Positions 36,830 through 56,758 of a DNA stretch of 64,000 nucleotides are shown here, one piece after another. The notes beneath the pieces were generated by a model. The model ran no database searches. It saw only the letters and a list, made by a program, of their open reading frames with translations, and was not told the origin of the DNA. The DNA comes from Balanoglossus misakiensis (Eukaryota; Hemichordata). The translations under genes and the position numbers were made by a program. Location: the NCBI GenBank assembly GCA_040954595.2, contig CM082592.2, positions 8,494,001 to 8,558,000 of the forward strand, given 5' to 3'. Numbering within the stretch: the first letter of the stretch is position 1; each line of letters opens with the position of its first letter.

Positions 36830-38878
36830 GGTAACTGTTGTATGGGAAACCTTCTTCACTTGATGCAAGTGACTGTAAAATGGCGGCGGTTTCAGCTCTC
36901 TTGAAAGTAGTACTCTGTGTTTTCTTCTCAAGAATGTGAAAAGTTGGTCATATGCACATCTACTCGACTTGTGCATGTACCCCTGGTTTAAAAAAAAAGA
37001 TCAAGTCGTTATACTATACCAAAGTTTCGTGATATATATGTTTCATTACAGATACCCGAAAATATATGTACATACACATGTATACAGACTGACAGTACTC
37101 ATACATTTCATAGTAGAATCACATTAATAGATTTGTCAATGGACCCGTGTTGCAGTGTAGTACATGTACATAAATTATTCTCATTGATCCAGTTACTGGC
37201 ACACCATTCTACAGCCCTACATTACCACATGGACTGTTCTGGGCCCAGTTTGAACACTTTGATTATAACAGGCATGAGTACTCACCTGCAGTTCCGGAAA
37301 GTGTTCTGTATTGAATTTATAGACAGCTTCAGATACTGAAGCTTGACAACGTGGGGTCGTCGGAAATTTCCGGTCACAAGTCAATGGTCACGTCTTTCAC
37401 ATGGAGGTCGCCATTTAAAAAAGTTTCTACCGCAGAGGGCGCTCGTCTAAACTGCTCGCCAAAGCTTCGTGTCACATTTCATTCATACGACTAGATAATT
37501 ACGCATGATGACAATTATTTGTTTCCAGTCTTTATTAACACACAAAACAACCTCATTACATGGCAGAGTGGTTTGACCATCATCTGCACCAGGGTCAACA
37601 CCATGGATCAGTTTCAAAATACAACGCAGCAAGCTATCAAATCACTTGATACAGAATCAGTCAAATACAAGAATAATGTGGGATATTCTGAAAAAAAAAA
37701 AATTGAAACAGAACATTTTCCTGCATTTAACCCGTTTATTATTATTTCCTGTCAGCAAGCCCAACTTCACCACAGTTACACTGGGATAGAAAAGATTATT
37801 AACTCCCTTTCAAACCTTTAACGCTGTATCTATTGGTCATTCGATCTTCTGAATGACAGATCACAGGTATAGGGCTCTTTCTGCAAACAATCTTTTCATT
37901 GTTCAGAATCTAACACCTAACATCTTGTACATATCAAACAGGTAGACATACAGTACTAAATGTTGCAGCAAAGTATAACCAGTAATGTGGACCCACTCAT
38001 GCCATTAAAACAGTGGAGACATGCAAAGAATTATGGATACTTCGGAATAAAATACAATGTAGCTAAACTAAATATATTCCTCAAAGAACATCTATATCTG
38101 TGAGATGTTTTATCGTCTTGCTTTTCAGTGGACTAGCTCTGTCAACTCTACTTGGGCCACACTTTTGGGCAACAAGGTATACCGTCATGTGCAAATGGTA
38201 CACACATTGAACAGAATGGACGACTCACCCCTCTAGCTTTAGGGAAACTCCCCCACATAGTGTCGCAGCTAGGTCATACGGTTAGGGTTCAAAAGTTTAA
38301 CCAGTGTTACTAGCCTTGGGGTGACACTGTGTTGTGTCGGTTTTTGTGTGTCTGGGTGATTTTCCACTGACAGATTAATAGAATTGTTGACAGAAACAGG
38401 CCAGACTCGACTCCATCGACCTAGACAAAAACAACTCGTTCCTCGGTAAAATACAACAAATACAATTATCAGTATTGTTCTTTCAGCTGCACTTTGGATT
38501 TTTTTTAAAACAAACAAACATAAAACAACAAAAACTATAATCTTCAATACACTGGGTATCTGCTTTACAAGCTACACACGACAATTCTGTAATGCCACTA
38601 TCAATGGGGGCTTGGAAGGATGCTCCACTGCTCAGTACCAAAAATTCTCTCCAAAAATGATCATTAGCCTCTCGAAAAAACACCCCAAAACAGAACACAA
38701 AGCAAAGGCGAACAATTGATGACAGATTTTTCAAAAATCAGAAAAAATGTGACATTTCTTACAACTGTCTTTAAAGCATTTGTATTGCTGTCTTTGTCAA
38801 AGATATGTTTGTTTTTTTAAGAATTTACACATCTATCGTTTCTGCAATTGGGTTGCTGGTTGAGCATTTGTGACGGGT
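36830..38878. other. Intergenic region between PSPH and HPD
   Basis: 2.05 kb holding the PSPH promoter (left part) and HPD 3' UTR (right part). No protein-like ORF or repeat stands out. Confidence 0.5.
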
Positions 38879-45165
<6,287 letters not shown>

Positions 45166-45820
45166 TTTTATTTGCGTTTGGAGTTGAAATGGCCAAAACG
45201 GAGCGTCGTACCGCACGGCACACTACAATGTTGTCAAATGACACATGCTTTCATTACGCTTGTCAACATATACTTATGCCAGAAAAGGCAGCCGCACACT
45301 TAGTAACCTAGCATTTCATTGGTTCAAATGTGGGCGTCGGCTTTGGAACATACAACTTTACTATCACTGATATAAAAAGCTTCCCGGGGAAAGTATGAAA
45401 AGTTACACAGAATTTCAGGACAAAGTATATTATTTTTGGTGCATGATTGTGTACCTTTTGGTAGAAAATATAATGATTAAACCAGGACAACAAACGTTAT
45501 CGCCATACTTTTGGCCAATCACAAATAGCGTACTAGAGATACCGGCACATTGCCTGAAGTAAAACGAACCCATCCTCGAATACTTCCGTAAATACATTTG
45601 CTGCAAGCTTCTGCATTTGTTAATGTGTTGGATATTTAAGGACAAAATCTCACTTCTGTACTCATATGATTACATCTGATACTGGAAATTCTTTGTTAGC
45701 TTCGTCTATCAAAAGTGATATCGTCTATGTTCTGGACGAAGGTGAAGAATCGGTCATGTGATTAATATGTAAATAGGAAGCCTACCTGTGAACTTTGTAC
45801 AGCAATTCTTACATGGCGGT
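45166..45820. promoter_or_regulatory. Shared upstream region of HPD and the dehydrogenase fragment
   Basis: 655 bases between divergent start codons; expected to hold the HPD promoter and 5' UTR. No TATA box stands out at a fitting distance. Function inferred from layout. Confidence 0.35.
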
Positions 45821-46990
45821 ATGTTTGTTCGCAATGTGCTGATTACTGGTGCTAACCGTGGTCTTGGTTTGGAATTTGTGAAGCAGTTCATAGTGTCATC
45901 AGAACCTCCTGGGAATGTGTTTGCAGCGTGTAGATCTCCGGAAGACGACAATGCGAAGGTGGTATTTTGGGTGTACTTTTATGGTACGCTTGTCTCCAGT
46001 AATGTTGTGGCGTACGAGCTGGACTCGCGTCGGCTATCGACACACATTTCACTTCATATGCAAATGTTTATGCAAATTAATCAATACTTTCCCAAGATAC
46101 TGTGCACAGATGCGTAGAACGTTCTCATATTGATTACTGAGAACACGTTGCCTGATTTTAAGGGGGTTGGATTGAAAAAAACTAGTTCAATACAAGGCAA
46201 AACCTCGAGCTACATTACTGCAGCAGATACAGTGTGCGAAAGTTTCCCGGTCACCAGGATTCAATGTTGTGACCCCGCCCCTCTTTAAAAATATGAAAGT
46301 ACATTGGCCGCAGCATATGATTCTGACTGTGATCTTTTAAAAGTAGTCTGGAAAAACTGATCAGACTTTATTAAGGGTGGTAGATGATGCTGACATACCC
46401 GATGACCGCCCAAGGTCACTGGGTCACTATGCGCGTCATTCAGAAAACAATGTGCTGGGATTCAAAAGTTAATAATGCATTAAAAGCTGGAGCAGACTTT
46501 GAACATTTAATATCTTTATGGTGTACTGTTTATTACAAGTCCAATTAAACTCAGACTGAGTTTCTTTGCATTCTGATAACGGATTGATTTACTGGGACAT
46601 GATGATATTAAAAAGAGATTTGGAATTTGTGGTTGTTTTGTATGGGGTGACCTCAGTTCATTCAGTCACTTGACCCCATTTTCAGGTCATTGGAGTTTGA
46701 GTACTGAAGAGAATGGCACCAATACCATACGTGTTGCTGTTCACATCATAGAAACCACATAGCAACCACATTCACATGAAAGAGAGCTCAGAAAGCTCTT
46801 CTGAGGGTTAATGATGTTATAGTACCTGTAGTATGCATGGGCTCTGCTTTTTACTGAATATTGATAGAACATTGTTTCTAAAATTATAAATTCATCCGAT
46901 TTTCTTGAATAACTTCATATTTTTCTGTCAAAATACAGGAACTACAGCAGCTAGCATCTCAGAACCCAACAGTTAAAGTACTGCAATTGG
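45821..46990 (+). pseudogene. 5' part of a short-chain dehydrogenase gene, apparently truncated
   Basis: Exon 45821-45958 starts MFVRNVLITGANRGLGLEFV, the Rossmann-fold TGxxxGxG nucleotide-binding motif of classical short-chain dehydrogenases of the sniffer/C-factor type. Exon 46939-46990 continues in phase with ELQQLASQNPTVKVLQL, the next helix and strand. The expected follow-on (DVTD, NNAG, catalytic YxxxK) is not found in the next 12 kb on this strand. A possible acceptor at 47370 would add 11 residues and a stop at 47403-47405, giving only 74 residues. An out-of-frame ATG at 45813 overlaps the chosen start. It may be a truncated duplicate, or the rest may lie in a distant exon I cannot see. 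Family call is good; pseudogene status is inference. Confidence 0.6.
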
Positions 46991-49900
46991 GTGAGTTCTA
47001 ATATTACAAGTTTGCAAAAGTTTTCTCCAAAAATCAATGGTGCGGCAGTCAGTAGAGAGGTCAATTTGCACCTGTGACTAATTTTCATTGATTTATGTCC
47101 TCGGTCAAGACTGCATCTGAGGTGAAAGTTTCCAGGGTCAATGCCAAAAAGTTGACCGTAAAGATCAATTGACCAAAACCAGGTTTGACCTTGGGAGGCG
47201 GGGGCTATAACCCAGTTTAAAGACATTATTGTTTGATGCAGCTGCATGGTATGTGCCCTGTACATGTATTTTAAACCATATAACGCGTACACGTACATGC
47301 GTCCTCCTGCACCTTAACTCCAAAATTTACTTCAGTAGTCCTCAAGCAATTTATTCTTTGTTTATTTTAGATACCCCAGACATCCAGTACAGTTCTATGA
47401 CATAATGGCACTTCATGTACTCAAATTACTAGGCGCAGACACAGAAATGAGGTTACAGGTTGACCCTTGACCTGGCAGTCATAAATCATATACTGGCCTA
47501 CTTTGGGGGCATAGATGACACAGTGTACTTTGCCAGCAGCGTCATGCACGGACCATCCTTGACCTTTTCAAAGCTTAGAACAAACTTCTGGAACAAATGC
47601 ACTGTACTGCATTTTTAGTAGCAAATGACAAACCACTCTCATCAAACAAAACCCCATTTTACACATACCCTTGAAGTGGTCTCAAACCATACAATGATAT
47701 CAGAAAGGGATAATTAGTAGGACAAAACCTTATGTAACCATTGAAAAGGAATTCACCACTCTCATACATGTACTGTGAGCTTCCATTATGCACTGATGTT
47801 TTTTGTGTGTCACTCAGCAGTTGACCAGTGCACATCGATACATTAATTGACAGCAGCAGCCTACTTCAGTGTGGGGAGCTTTCACCTGACACATGGTATT
47901 ATGCAATCACATTTGTTCTGTTGAATCAGTGATCAAAAGACTAAGCCATGTGACAGAGTACTTCAAAAGTACTTCAGAGCAGTCACCACATGGTGAAAAT
48001 GGGAGTTTTTCCCACAGATTTCCATGACGGTCACTGGTGAACACCGGCAGAGGAACCTTTGCAAGGAAGGTGTCGGTTCACTTTAAGAAACGCTACTTAG
48101 CCATGCGCAGATAATTCACACAGTCACACTTTACAAATTGGGTAACTTACTGGGGTAATTTGTACCGTGTGTGATAAGTTAGATTTTTAAAAGACCCAGC
48201 AGCTGAAATTAACCAGGCTTTCTGTCTGTTAATCATAGATTCCAAATGTCAAAAGTTTACGTTGTATTACAGCATGACCGAACATATACCTACAGAACCC
48301 CCTGGTCGCAATCAAGTACTATAGATGGCGCTATGTATAATGATAACATACTGTACTCAAAGAAGAAACGAATGAATGAAAACTTTGGACTATAGGTGGC
48401 AGTATGCAGTCAAAATAATGGACCTGTTCAATGTTATGTCACAGAGACCTATATTTATTACCAGGCCTTGAGGTTATGAACAGACGACCCAGAATTTCCG
48501 TGACCCTATACGCACCAAGACTTCGAATGATAATACCCGAGACGAATTTCAATGTCTGGTGCCTACTGTTCTTGGGAGAGTTGCCCCGTGGCTTTTCTGC
48601 AAAAACCCATTACAAGTACACCATTAAATTTCTCCCGAAGAGATATCAGTCTTGAGTGGCCTTAAAAAATTCAGGTACACAGAAGTGAACAGATAGCGTA
48701 TGACCTGGTTCCGAACAGAACAGCCAAGAATCAGCAAAAGCAATGACGGCGCCTAAACTCTACATCTGATTTTAATCAGATTGTGTTCGGGGACTGACCA
48801 TGGCCTCCCCCGGGCACGTCCTTAATTTGCCCGTTGTCTTCTTGCTATAGAAGAATTTCAATACGTTTCAATAAACAGAAATGAAAGAATTACCTTTCCA
48901 TAGAAAGGTTCCAGTTTAACGAGAAAGTCATTTTGCAAGAAAGCACCGCCGTCTATTTACCTCTCAATAAAATAAGGAATGTCTCTCATTTCCTTTACTC
49001 CAATTGGAGGTTAACCAGTCATAAAAGTTTAAACCACCAATTCTCTCCAAAGTTCTTTTCCTTTCTTTCCTATTAACGGAACTGTGTCTATTCATACCAT
49101 GACTGGGATTAGGATCGACGGTAACCTGCACAAGTACATGCCAACGCAATAATTTCAGAACTGACTGGTCAAGTCGGTGAATTATATGAGATTGTAGGTA
49201 CCTGGTTAGCCATATTGCTGTTTTGCAACAATTACGTTAAGGTATTAGGCGCACGTGCATTCCCGGGAACAGATTTTCAGAAAAATGATAGTCCGAGTCC
49301 TTTCTGTAGGCGACATGTACCCTGGAGTTCCAGGATTTATGGATGACTATATAGTCCCTGTGTCATACCTTAGCTGTGATGTTCCCGCAGAATGAATTGT
49401 AAAAGACGAACCAGACAAGCTACGAAGCCAGGAGTTCACTCATTGAGATTCACCTTCGGGGTCGAGATTTATTGCAGTCATAAGCAACGTTTATTGAACA
49501 CATCAAAATGTATTGCCAGCAAATGAAAATCGCCGCGAGAACAAGATGCGCGGTGAATACACGCACCCTGAAATTATCGGCAACTATCAAAACCAAGTCA
49601 CGCAATGTTCGGTAACTCGGTGATGGATGACCAGTATTCCATTAAATGATAAAATCTCATTAAAACAGACCTTTATATGCGCAGTGACCGACCTTGAGTT
49701 CCATAAATGATTATACCTCTTCTGTCTTCAATCGGCTTACAACAAAAGTATGCAAATCCACATTTTAATAAAAATTATAAACGGGTGCGGACCACATATT
49801 ATGTGTTTCGTTCATATTTGTAGAATCAGGTATAGGCCTATAGCTGTTTGGATAAAAAAAATGTGTGTTAAAATTGAGAACTATATGTAAATGGCATTAC

Positions 49901-51113
49901 GTAAACTGCATAAAAGCGAGTTCATCGTGATGAAATGTTACGAGAGGGTCGCCCCGTTATTTTTAGCGCCTGGTTGAGACCAGCAGCCACTGGATGTTAA
50001 ACGCCGTTTAAAGTAATTACTATCTGAGTCAGCTGCTAGAAATTGAATTCAACGCCGGCGGTGCGACTTTTCATTTGTGAACTCCTCGTGAATTCATCGG
50101 CTGACTGATTGTGAAATGATGAACTGAGCGCCTAAAATTTAGGCCGTTTTAAACTGCACTGTATACCAGCAGGGAGCATGTATATACACGTACATACATG
50201 TGTAACGATAAAATTAATGTCTAGTTGCAATTATAAAAACCCATCTGTAAAATGTCACTTGCTAAAAAGACGTTCGTCCTCTCATGTCCGCCCACATAAT
50301 TTGTCATCTGACGACGATCCAGGATGATGTAAGCGGGCATGCCACCTCGCAGCGATCGTCATTGGTTTCCATGACCACGGGAGATCTGTCCGAGACTACA
50401 CATTCTAGTAATAGAAAAGATAGGGTGACGAACATGCAGTGTGTCACGACTTTTGGCAGCCTGTAGCCATATAATATAAGCATTTGGATAAATCAGGTGT
50501 GACGTCAATCACAAGTGACGTCCAGTACCTTTGGAAGTGATTTCAATGTAATCTGAAGTTCGAAGGGATAGTACTTTTCCGAGGGGGAATTGCCATCTGC
50601 CTCGAATAGAGGCATCGTGTACATCCTGATAATAACCATGTCCACGGGGCAGAAGTATTTTCAAATTTCCCCTGTTTCCATGACAACCGCAGTTCATGAC
50701 GTTCGGGATTCTCTGGGTATTCATGATGAAAAAAAAAGTGCATTTGATGATCAAAAATAGAATGATGAACCCGGCCATATGATATTTAGGGAACAAATTA
50801 AATACACTTGGGAAAATATCACGGTAATGTAACCTAAACACATTCCAAGTCTGCAAACCACATGACCTTTACATCAGATATGGAAACCTTGATGTGGGAT
50901 TGTTGACGCCAAAGGTGAGCTCCTCCGTCAAATATGGTATTCATCTTCTAATCCTCTTATTAGGTTTCCTCCATGTTTACATGAATGTCACAGGTCAGTG
51001 AGAGTCTTCAAGTAACGGAGAAAGAAATACACACACAAAATTGCGATTACCACAGACACAAAATACCTTATGTTGAAAGTATTTGGTTTTGTTTATACTC
51101 GGACTATTCTTAA
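46991..51113. other. Gene-poor region, left part
   Basis: About 4.1 kb with only short ORFs lacking family resemblance. Two CRE-like sites, TGACGTCA at 50500-50507 and TGACGTCC at 50516-50523, are present. No RNA gene is recognised. Confidence 0.5.
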
Positions 51114-51732
51114 AGGGGAAATCCGCTGTAGCTGATTTCTACATAATTTGGTAGCTTTGATGTTTCTCTTTCAGAAAAAAACATATTCGCCATGTATAGG
51201 TCGCGCGATTTTTTACAAAATCTAGGGAAAGTTGGCAGAATTTCCAATATGGCGTTTACTGTAATTTGAATCATGGGAAAAAAAGCGCCAGGAGCAACTT
51301 CCGCCCACCATGGTGTGGGTGGTACCATTCTCCGATTGGTGTCACTGGGCGACAGACTAGGCGTATTTTCATAGCTATTGTTTGTTCTTTGCATCAGTTG
51401 ATAAACAATCATCAGCAAAGTCGAAAATTTGTCATCTATTGACAGTTTTCATGAGCTATAACCCATGAAAAATATGCAAATACGCTTAGCCTTTGACACA
51501 GTGACACCAATCGGAAAATGGTATCACCCACACCAAGGTGGGCGGAAGTTGGTCCTGGCGCTTTTTTTCCCATGATTCAAATTACAGTAAACGCCATATT
51601 GGAAATTCTGCCAACTTTCCCTAGATTTTGTAAAAAATCGCGCGACCTATACATGGCGAATATGTTTTTTTCTGAAAGAGAGACATCAAAGCTACCAAAT
51701 TATGTAGAAATCAGCTACAGCGGATTTCCCCT
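51114..51732. mobile_element. 619-bp foldback element with TTAA target duplication
   Basis: The two halves are long inverted repeats. Arms of about 245 bases starting AGGGGAAATCCGCTG pair with few mismatches around a central region near 51360-51480. TTAA flanks both ends (51110-51113 and 51733-51736). Both arms translate to the same short peptide on opposite strands, a by-product of the symmetry and not a gene. Non-autonomous; the TTAA target suggests a piggyBac-type mobiliser. Confidence 0.88.
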
Positions 51733-54700
51733 TTAAATTACTCGCTTATCTGGCTTGTATTGTATTTACGTGATCGTCTCATTGTAGTTTACTAGTATCT
51801 TTCGGCTGTGCTCTGATAGCGTCTATGAAATTGTTAGACAGGACTTGCTATGGAAAGACAGATGTATCAAACTGACACAGAAAGAGAGGGTATAGGAAAC
51901 CATGGTTACAAGCGAGACTTTCTGCTTCTGTCAAATTCATCAATACATTCTGGTTGAGATGCGGTCAATAACTTCTCATGTTGTGCCGCGCAGATATCCT
52001 CGATTCCCGGTGTGTGCATGTCTGCAAAGTCTTGTGGAACGTACGTGTGCCCTCAAGACGGTTTATTCTCCGATGTCTGTTCAAGACAGGTAGATCTCTC
52101 GGTGTTTTTCAGAGAAAAGCGGGCGATCGATTTCGAAAAGCACTTACTGTACGGTGACCCGAGACACAATTACATGTACCTAGTCACCAATTGAAGGCAG
52201 TTGTGTAATGGAAACGGCGACGCTGTTTGCGGATCGGTGGACAACTGCAACTCCGCTATCTGCAAAACGAAGAGCGGTTTCCTTTGTGCCTGGACGGATT
52301 CAATGGCATTGATCGAAGATGAAGCAAACGGCGCGCGACCTAAACGCGGATTGCATTGACATGTCTGTTCTGTGGCTTCATTTGTTGGTATTAAAAATGA
52401 ATGCCGCCCGGTTAAATCTGTAAAATGTTTCTCCTTGTTTTGACCGAAACGACTTCGCTTCTATCTGCTGAATTACCCTGAAGCTAACCTCGGAAACAAC
52501 ATTTTGTCGCATCGCATTATTGCCAAACCAGACACATGTTTCAGTACGATGGTTTATTTCGAACATGCGTGCTCTTTCTTGTCAACAACTTTAGAAGAAA
52601 AATTCAAACTCCCAGTTGATGATAACCCCGCCTGACCTCCGCGAGTTCAACTTAAATCATGCACACTAATGCAGACAAGGCTATTAGGAAAGCACTTTAG
52701 CTAGAGTCGATTGAAAAATGTGAGACTTTTGATCAATGGGGGAGATGTCAATGCGAGGGAAGTAATAACGTTATACATGTATACGGCGACTATTACTTTC
52801 TTGTGAGATGAACAACGTCGATTTCATTTCCCGGCACCACAGTTCCACTTTCCGCCGAAACGGCCTCGTTTTAACGACAACGTCTCCGACATAAAGGCTA
52901 AGGGTGTCCAATTGGCGAGTTCTAGTAAGAACGCCAGGTGTACCGCGAGATAGCATTTGAATAAATTTGAATGGTTATATAATCCTGAGAGTGTCACTCG
53001 TCACAGTAAGATGTAATGGTGATTTTCAGCTCCCCATGCTCACAAGGGGAGCTTGTATAGCGATTTCTCAGTGTGTCTGTCTGTGTCTACCGACTTCATT
53101 CAAGTTCTAACCTTCCGGTCTGGATATTAATGACGCTATATATGACGTGAGAGGCGTAGGCGCCTATGGATGCGTATTGGCACCAATTCCTTGTATCGTA
53201 TAATCTTCGAAGAGAAAGGCCATGAATGTTTCCGTGAACGATGATGTTATTTAGGTCAGTAAATGTCCGCTATTTCGATAAACGCACTATATTATAATGA
53301 CGCTCTGCACAGTATACAGGCTGTTGACACATCAATTTGAAAGCCGATTGTGTTTTTCATTGATGCTCCCGCATGTAAGCATCAGCCATGTGTCCATATG
53401 AAAGAATTCCTGATGTTTATCATCCATGCAACACATGTTCCCACTCTGCGTTCTCTCTGTAGTCACACCTACAAAAAACTAGTCATTCCTCGCCAAATCA
53501 CGAATAATGTATTCTATTTCAAATTGAATTCGCCATTTCATTTCTCGCTGAATTGCTTTCTGCGCGTATGGCTTATACATGCTAATGTGGACACGGAATA
53601 TCTCATGGGTTCAAAACAGATCGCTCTTCACCCATCGTCGCAAACGTACAACGGCCTCTTTTACGGCAACAATTTCGGCTTTCGCGGAAATAGATGGCTC
53701 TGGTTCGCGAGAATGTGTTCACGTGAAACAAAGAGAGGGTAATTTCTCTGTCACGCCTGGTTTGGTCGTGGCAAGTACACCTGTTACAAGAAGGCTTGGG
53801 GTTACATGTAAATTCATTCGTAGGTTTTCACTGTTAGGCCTTCTGCGTATTCTGACAACTGCAAACGATGCAAGTGTTTCGGCATCGCGTGACATGTTTT
53901 AATTATGATTAGTCATATATGTATCGAGCACTTTGTATCGGACCGGTCGAACCACATATTTTGTATGGACATAGTTTACATACATAATTATATACATGTA
54001 CATACACACACACACGATTGACTGGAAGACAGCCAGACACAGATTGCAATTTAATTATAGATCTCCCTCGACGTGTTTCATTAATTAGAAAATACACAAG
54101 CGAGAAAAGCAATTGACCAGATGTGCGCCGAACCGCGAGCGAATTTCACAGTTAAGACAATATTACCCTTTCTCTTTTGTCGGTGTTTGTTTTTCCACAA
54201 ATTGAACTCCATGCCTCGATACGTTGTAATGAAACACGAGCGCAAACCTGGATAATGAAACTAATCTTACGTTGCGCTGTAAACAATGGCGCCCCTTTTT
54301 TGCCAGCTGTGACGGAGGCAAGTTTGGCTCATCTGCCGAGATTGCCGTTGCGTCAAACCTACCGTCCATTAGAAATGTATTACATTAAGTACGATAACTA
54401 ATACTGATCGGGTACTTTATGTGTTGCGGATGTTTATGCCCGGGGTTCGCTTTTAACAAGGCAAGGCTTGCATCATACTCCCTACTACAAGAACGCTTAT
54501 TTCATTACGGCGAAGATTTAAAGTATCGCAATTCTCCGGTGCCGCAAATTTTCTAGGATGTCCACGTTCCACTGTCCAATTAATCCCTTTTTACATCTCC
54601 AGGTGTTGTCTGTCGTTCTGACAGTAATTTGTGCCTGGATGCTCCCTCGCTGCGAACCTGCTCTGTTGTTTGGAACTCCCATTTCTGGTAATAACCTTAA

Positions 54701-55258
54701 ATACAACGAACCAGGAAATATAGCGTTCCTTCGCAGACACAGACTGTTCATTTAAACAGGTAATTTAAACTCTACGCCGAGGAGTCACTTTAATATTTTA
54801 TTTCTTTAAAACTCAATGCATTAAAAGGGTATTTCTTTATTTAAAATGGTACGGATCGAAGAGGCGAGTCTATACACAGGTGTACATGTACTGTTGTGCA
54901 TGGTTGCGTCGCATGTCTATGCAAATGCTTGCATGTAGTAGCAATCATTGTGTGCAAACACCGTGTTAATTACCAATACCGCGTTACATTACATAAACTC
55001 TTTAGCTGGATCCCGCACGTGTTTATCAGAAATATTGTGGTGACGTAGCGATGTGAGATTTTAATATTGTAAATCCATATTCCACATTTGTAACGGTTGA
55101 ATAATCAGACTAATATCGGATTGATGTCAGTGAAAACTTTCCTCGTGCGGTTTATAACATGCCATCAAAATACCCCGTGAGGTTTAGAATATATTGTAAA
55201 CGTACAACCAACTTGTACTGACCGTGGTTTTACAAAGTGAAGCAAACCATGCAGAAGT

Positions 55259-55525
55259 ATGTCGATGCTTTATTTGTATTCAGCGCACAGCAGTAAGAAG
55301 ATCAAAGCGTTTTACTGCGCCGATCGATCCGACCACCTGCGTATGCCGCCGCCGAAACACCACCAGAACTGTTCAAAGCTTTCCGGGCGGAGTGGCTCTT
55401 TTGGCCGCCGCTTATTCACGGGTCCCCGAGGGATTGCTTTTGTGGGTCTCGTGGGTTTTTGCGGAATGTATATCCAGTACAACCAGATAGCGCTATCGGC
55501 TAATACGTCTACGGAAAGTTCATAA
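55259..55525 (+). CDS. Possible small membrane protein, 88 aa (unrecognised)
   Basis: Single uninterrupted ORF in a locally GC-richer patch. The C-terminal half has a glycine-rich hydrophobic stretch (GIAFVGLVGFCGMYIQY) that could be one membrane helix, preceded by a basic GRRLFTGPRG. No family is recognised, no splice evidence exists, and an overlapping ORF of similar length runs in another frame. It may well be chance. Confidence 0.15.
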   Translation: MSMLYLYSAHSSKKIKAFYCADRSDHLRMPPPKHHQNCSKLSGRSGSFGRRLFTGPRGIAFVGLVGFCGMYIQYNQIALSANTSTESS

Positions 55526-56740
55526 TGGCGTCTGCGTATTAGGAAAATGGCGACAAAAGAAATTGAAAGGGCGCGAGGTGATAAATGCTAACGATAAAAT
55601 ATGAAATGAATCAATGCGGGAATGCTAAACCTGCAGGCAGGTGTGCTTTTGCGTCTAGCAAAGGCACTGCTATCGTCTGAAAGACGTTGTCTCGGACTTG
55701 ACGGAAATAACATTGAATAGAGACAGATAGCAACGAGGTATACTGTAAACTAAAATTACATTTAACTTTAATGAATATCGATATGTCGTCGTAATTCGTG
55801 AGAAATGGTCATTGAAATCAGGGTTGCCATGGTGATGGACGCAGTTTCATCAATGTCTATCGTGTCTGAAGGACACTACGAGACTAAATTGAACCCCAAA
55901 CAATACAGCTCATCGTCGTCGTACACTATGTACTGTTTATTGAGTACTGACATTGCCATGGGAACGAAAAATCGAAGCTATTACATTTGGTGTAAAAATT
56001 CATAAATTCCGCCATAAATGAAAAGAAATATTACAAAGTGGTTTTCATTTAAGTGGCATCCGTTAGCCTTAAAGTAATAACAATCTGGATGATGTTTCTC
56101 TATTCAGGGAAATTACACAGCAAAAGTGATCTTTACCGCGAGTTTGCGAGTAATGTGCACAATAGTGAGGAATTATTTATAGCCAATATCACCAATAAAA
56201 AACTCTACCTCCTCCGCCGATATCCCGTTCAAATAGGTTTCAAATTAGGTTTCCTAAACACGTATTTCCTCTTCTGATATTCGTACGTGGAAATATGTTC
56301 GAGTGTCTTCAATTCGTCTGCAATCTGGTCTACATCATCAACTCATATAAATATTCTCTTCACAAGAATTTCATATACAGTACTCATTTTTATTCAAAAC
56401 TTGAGACATTTAATACTCACAATCATCAAACGTTTCATTTGCTCTCACCCGAAAATATTTCCCTCTTTGGTTCTTGGTCATGTGGTGGCAGAAACAAAAA
56501 CGAGAAACGAGCACGCCATTTCTGCAAATTTACCAAGAAGATCGCGAAGCACGGCCATATTGTCTTGACCCCAATGTAGGAATGTACCTTCTTCTAAAAT
56601 GTATACAAAATAGTACCGAAGCAAAATTACTGCCTGTGGTGTCACAAAACCAAACTATCCAATTCAGTATCATAATATATAAACCGAGACCATGAAAGTA
56701 CCCCCAGTACATCCACCAACAGGCCTACAAGTGCCAATCA

Positions 56741-56758
56741 TGACGTCACATGACGTCA
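56741..56758. promoter_or_regulatory. Two tandem palindromic CREs
   Basis: TGACGTCA at 56741-56748 and again at 56751-56758, ten bases apart, so both face the same side of the helix. Strong CREB/ATF-type site by sequence; no nearby start codon to assign it to. Confidence 0.4.

Noticed and set aside
49542-49562. Stretch resembling miR-124 (shared CGCGGTGAAT)
   Set aside because: The seed differs and no complementary arm lies within precursor distance.
51110-51736. Two ORFs coding for the same peptide on opposite strands
   Set aside because: By-product of the long inverted repeat; no start context, no family.
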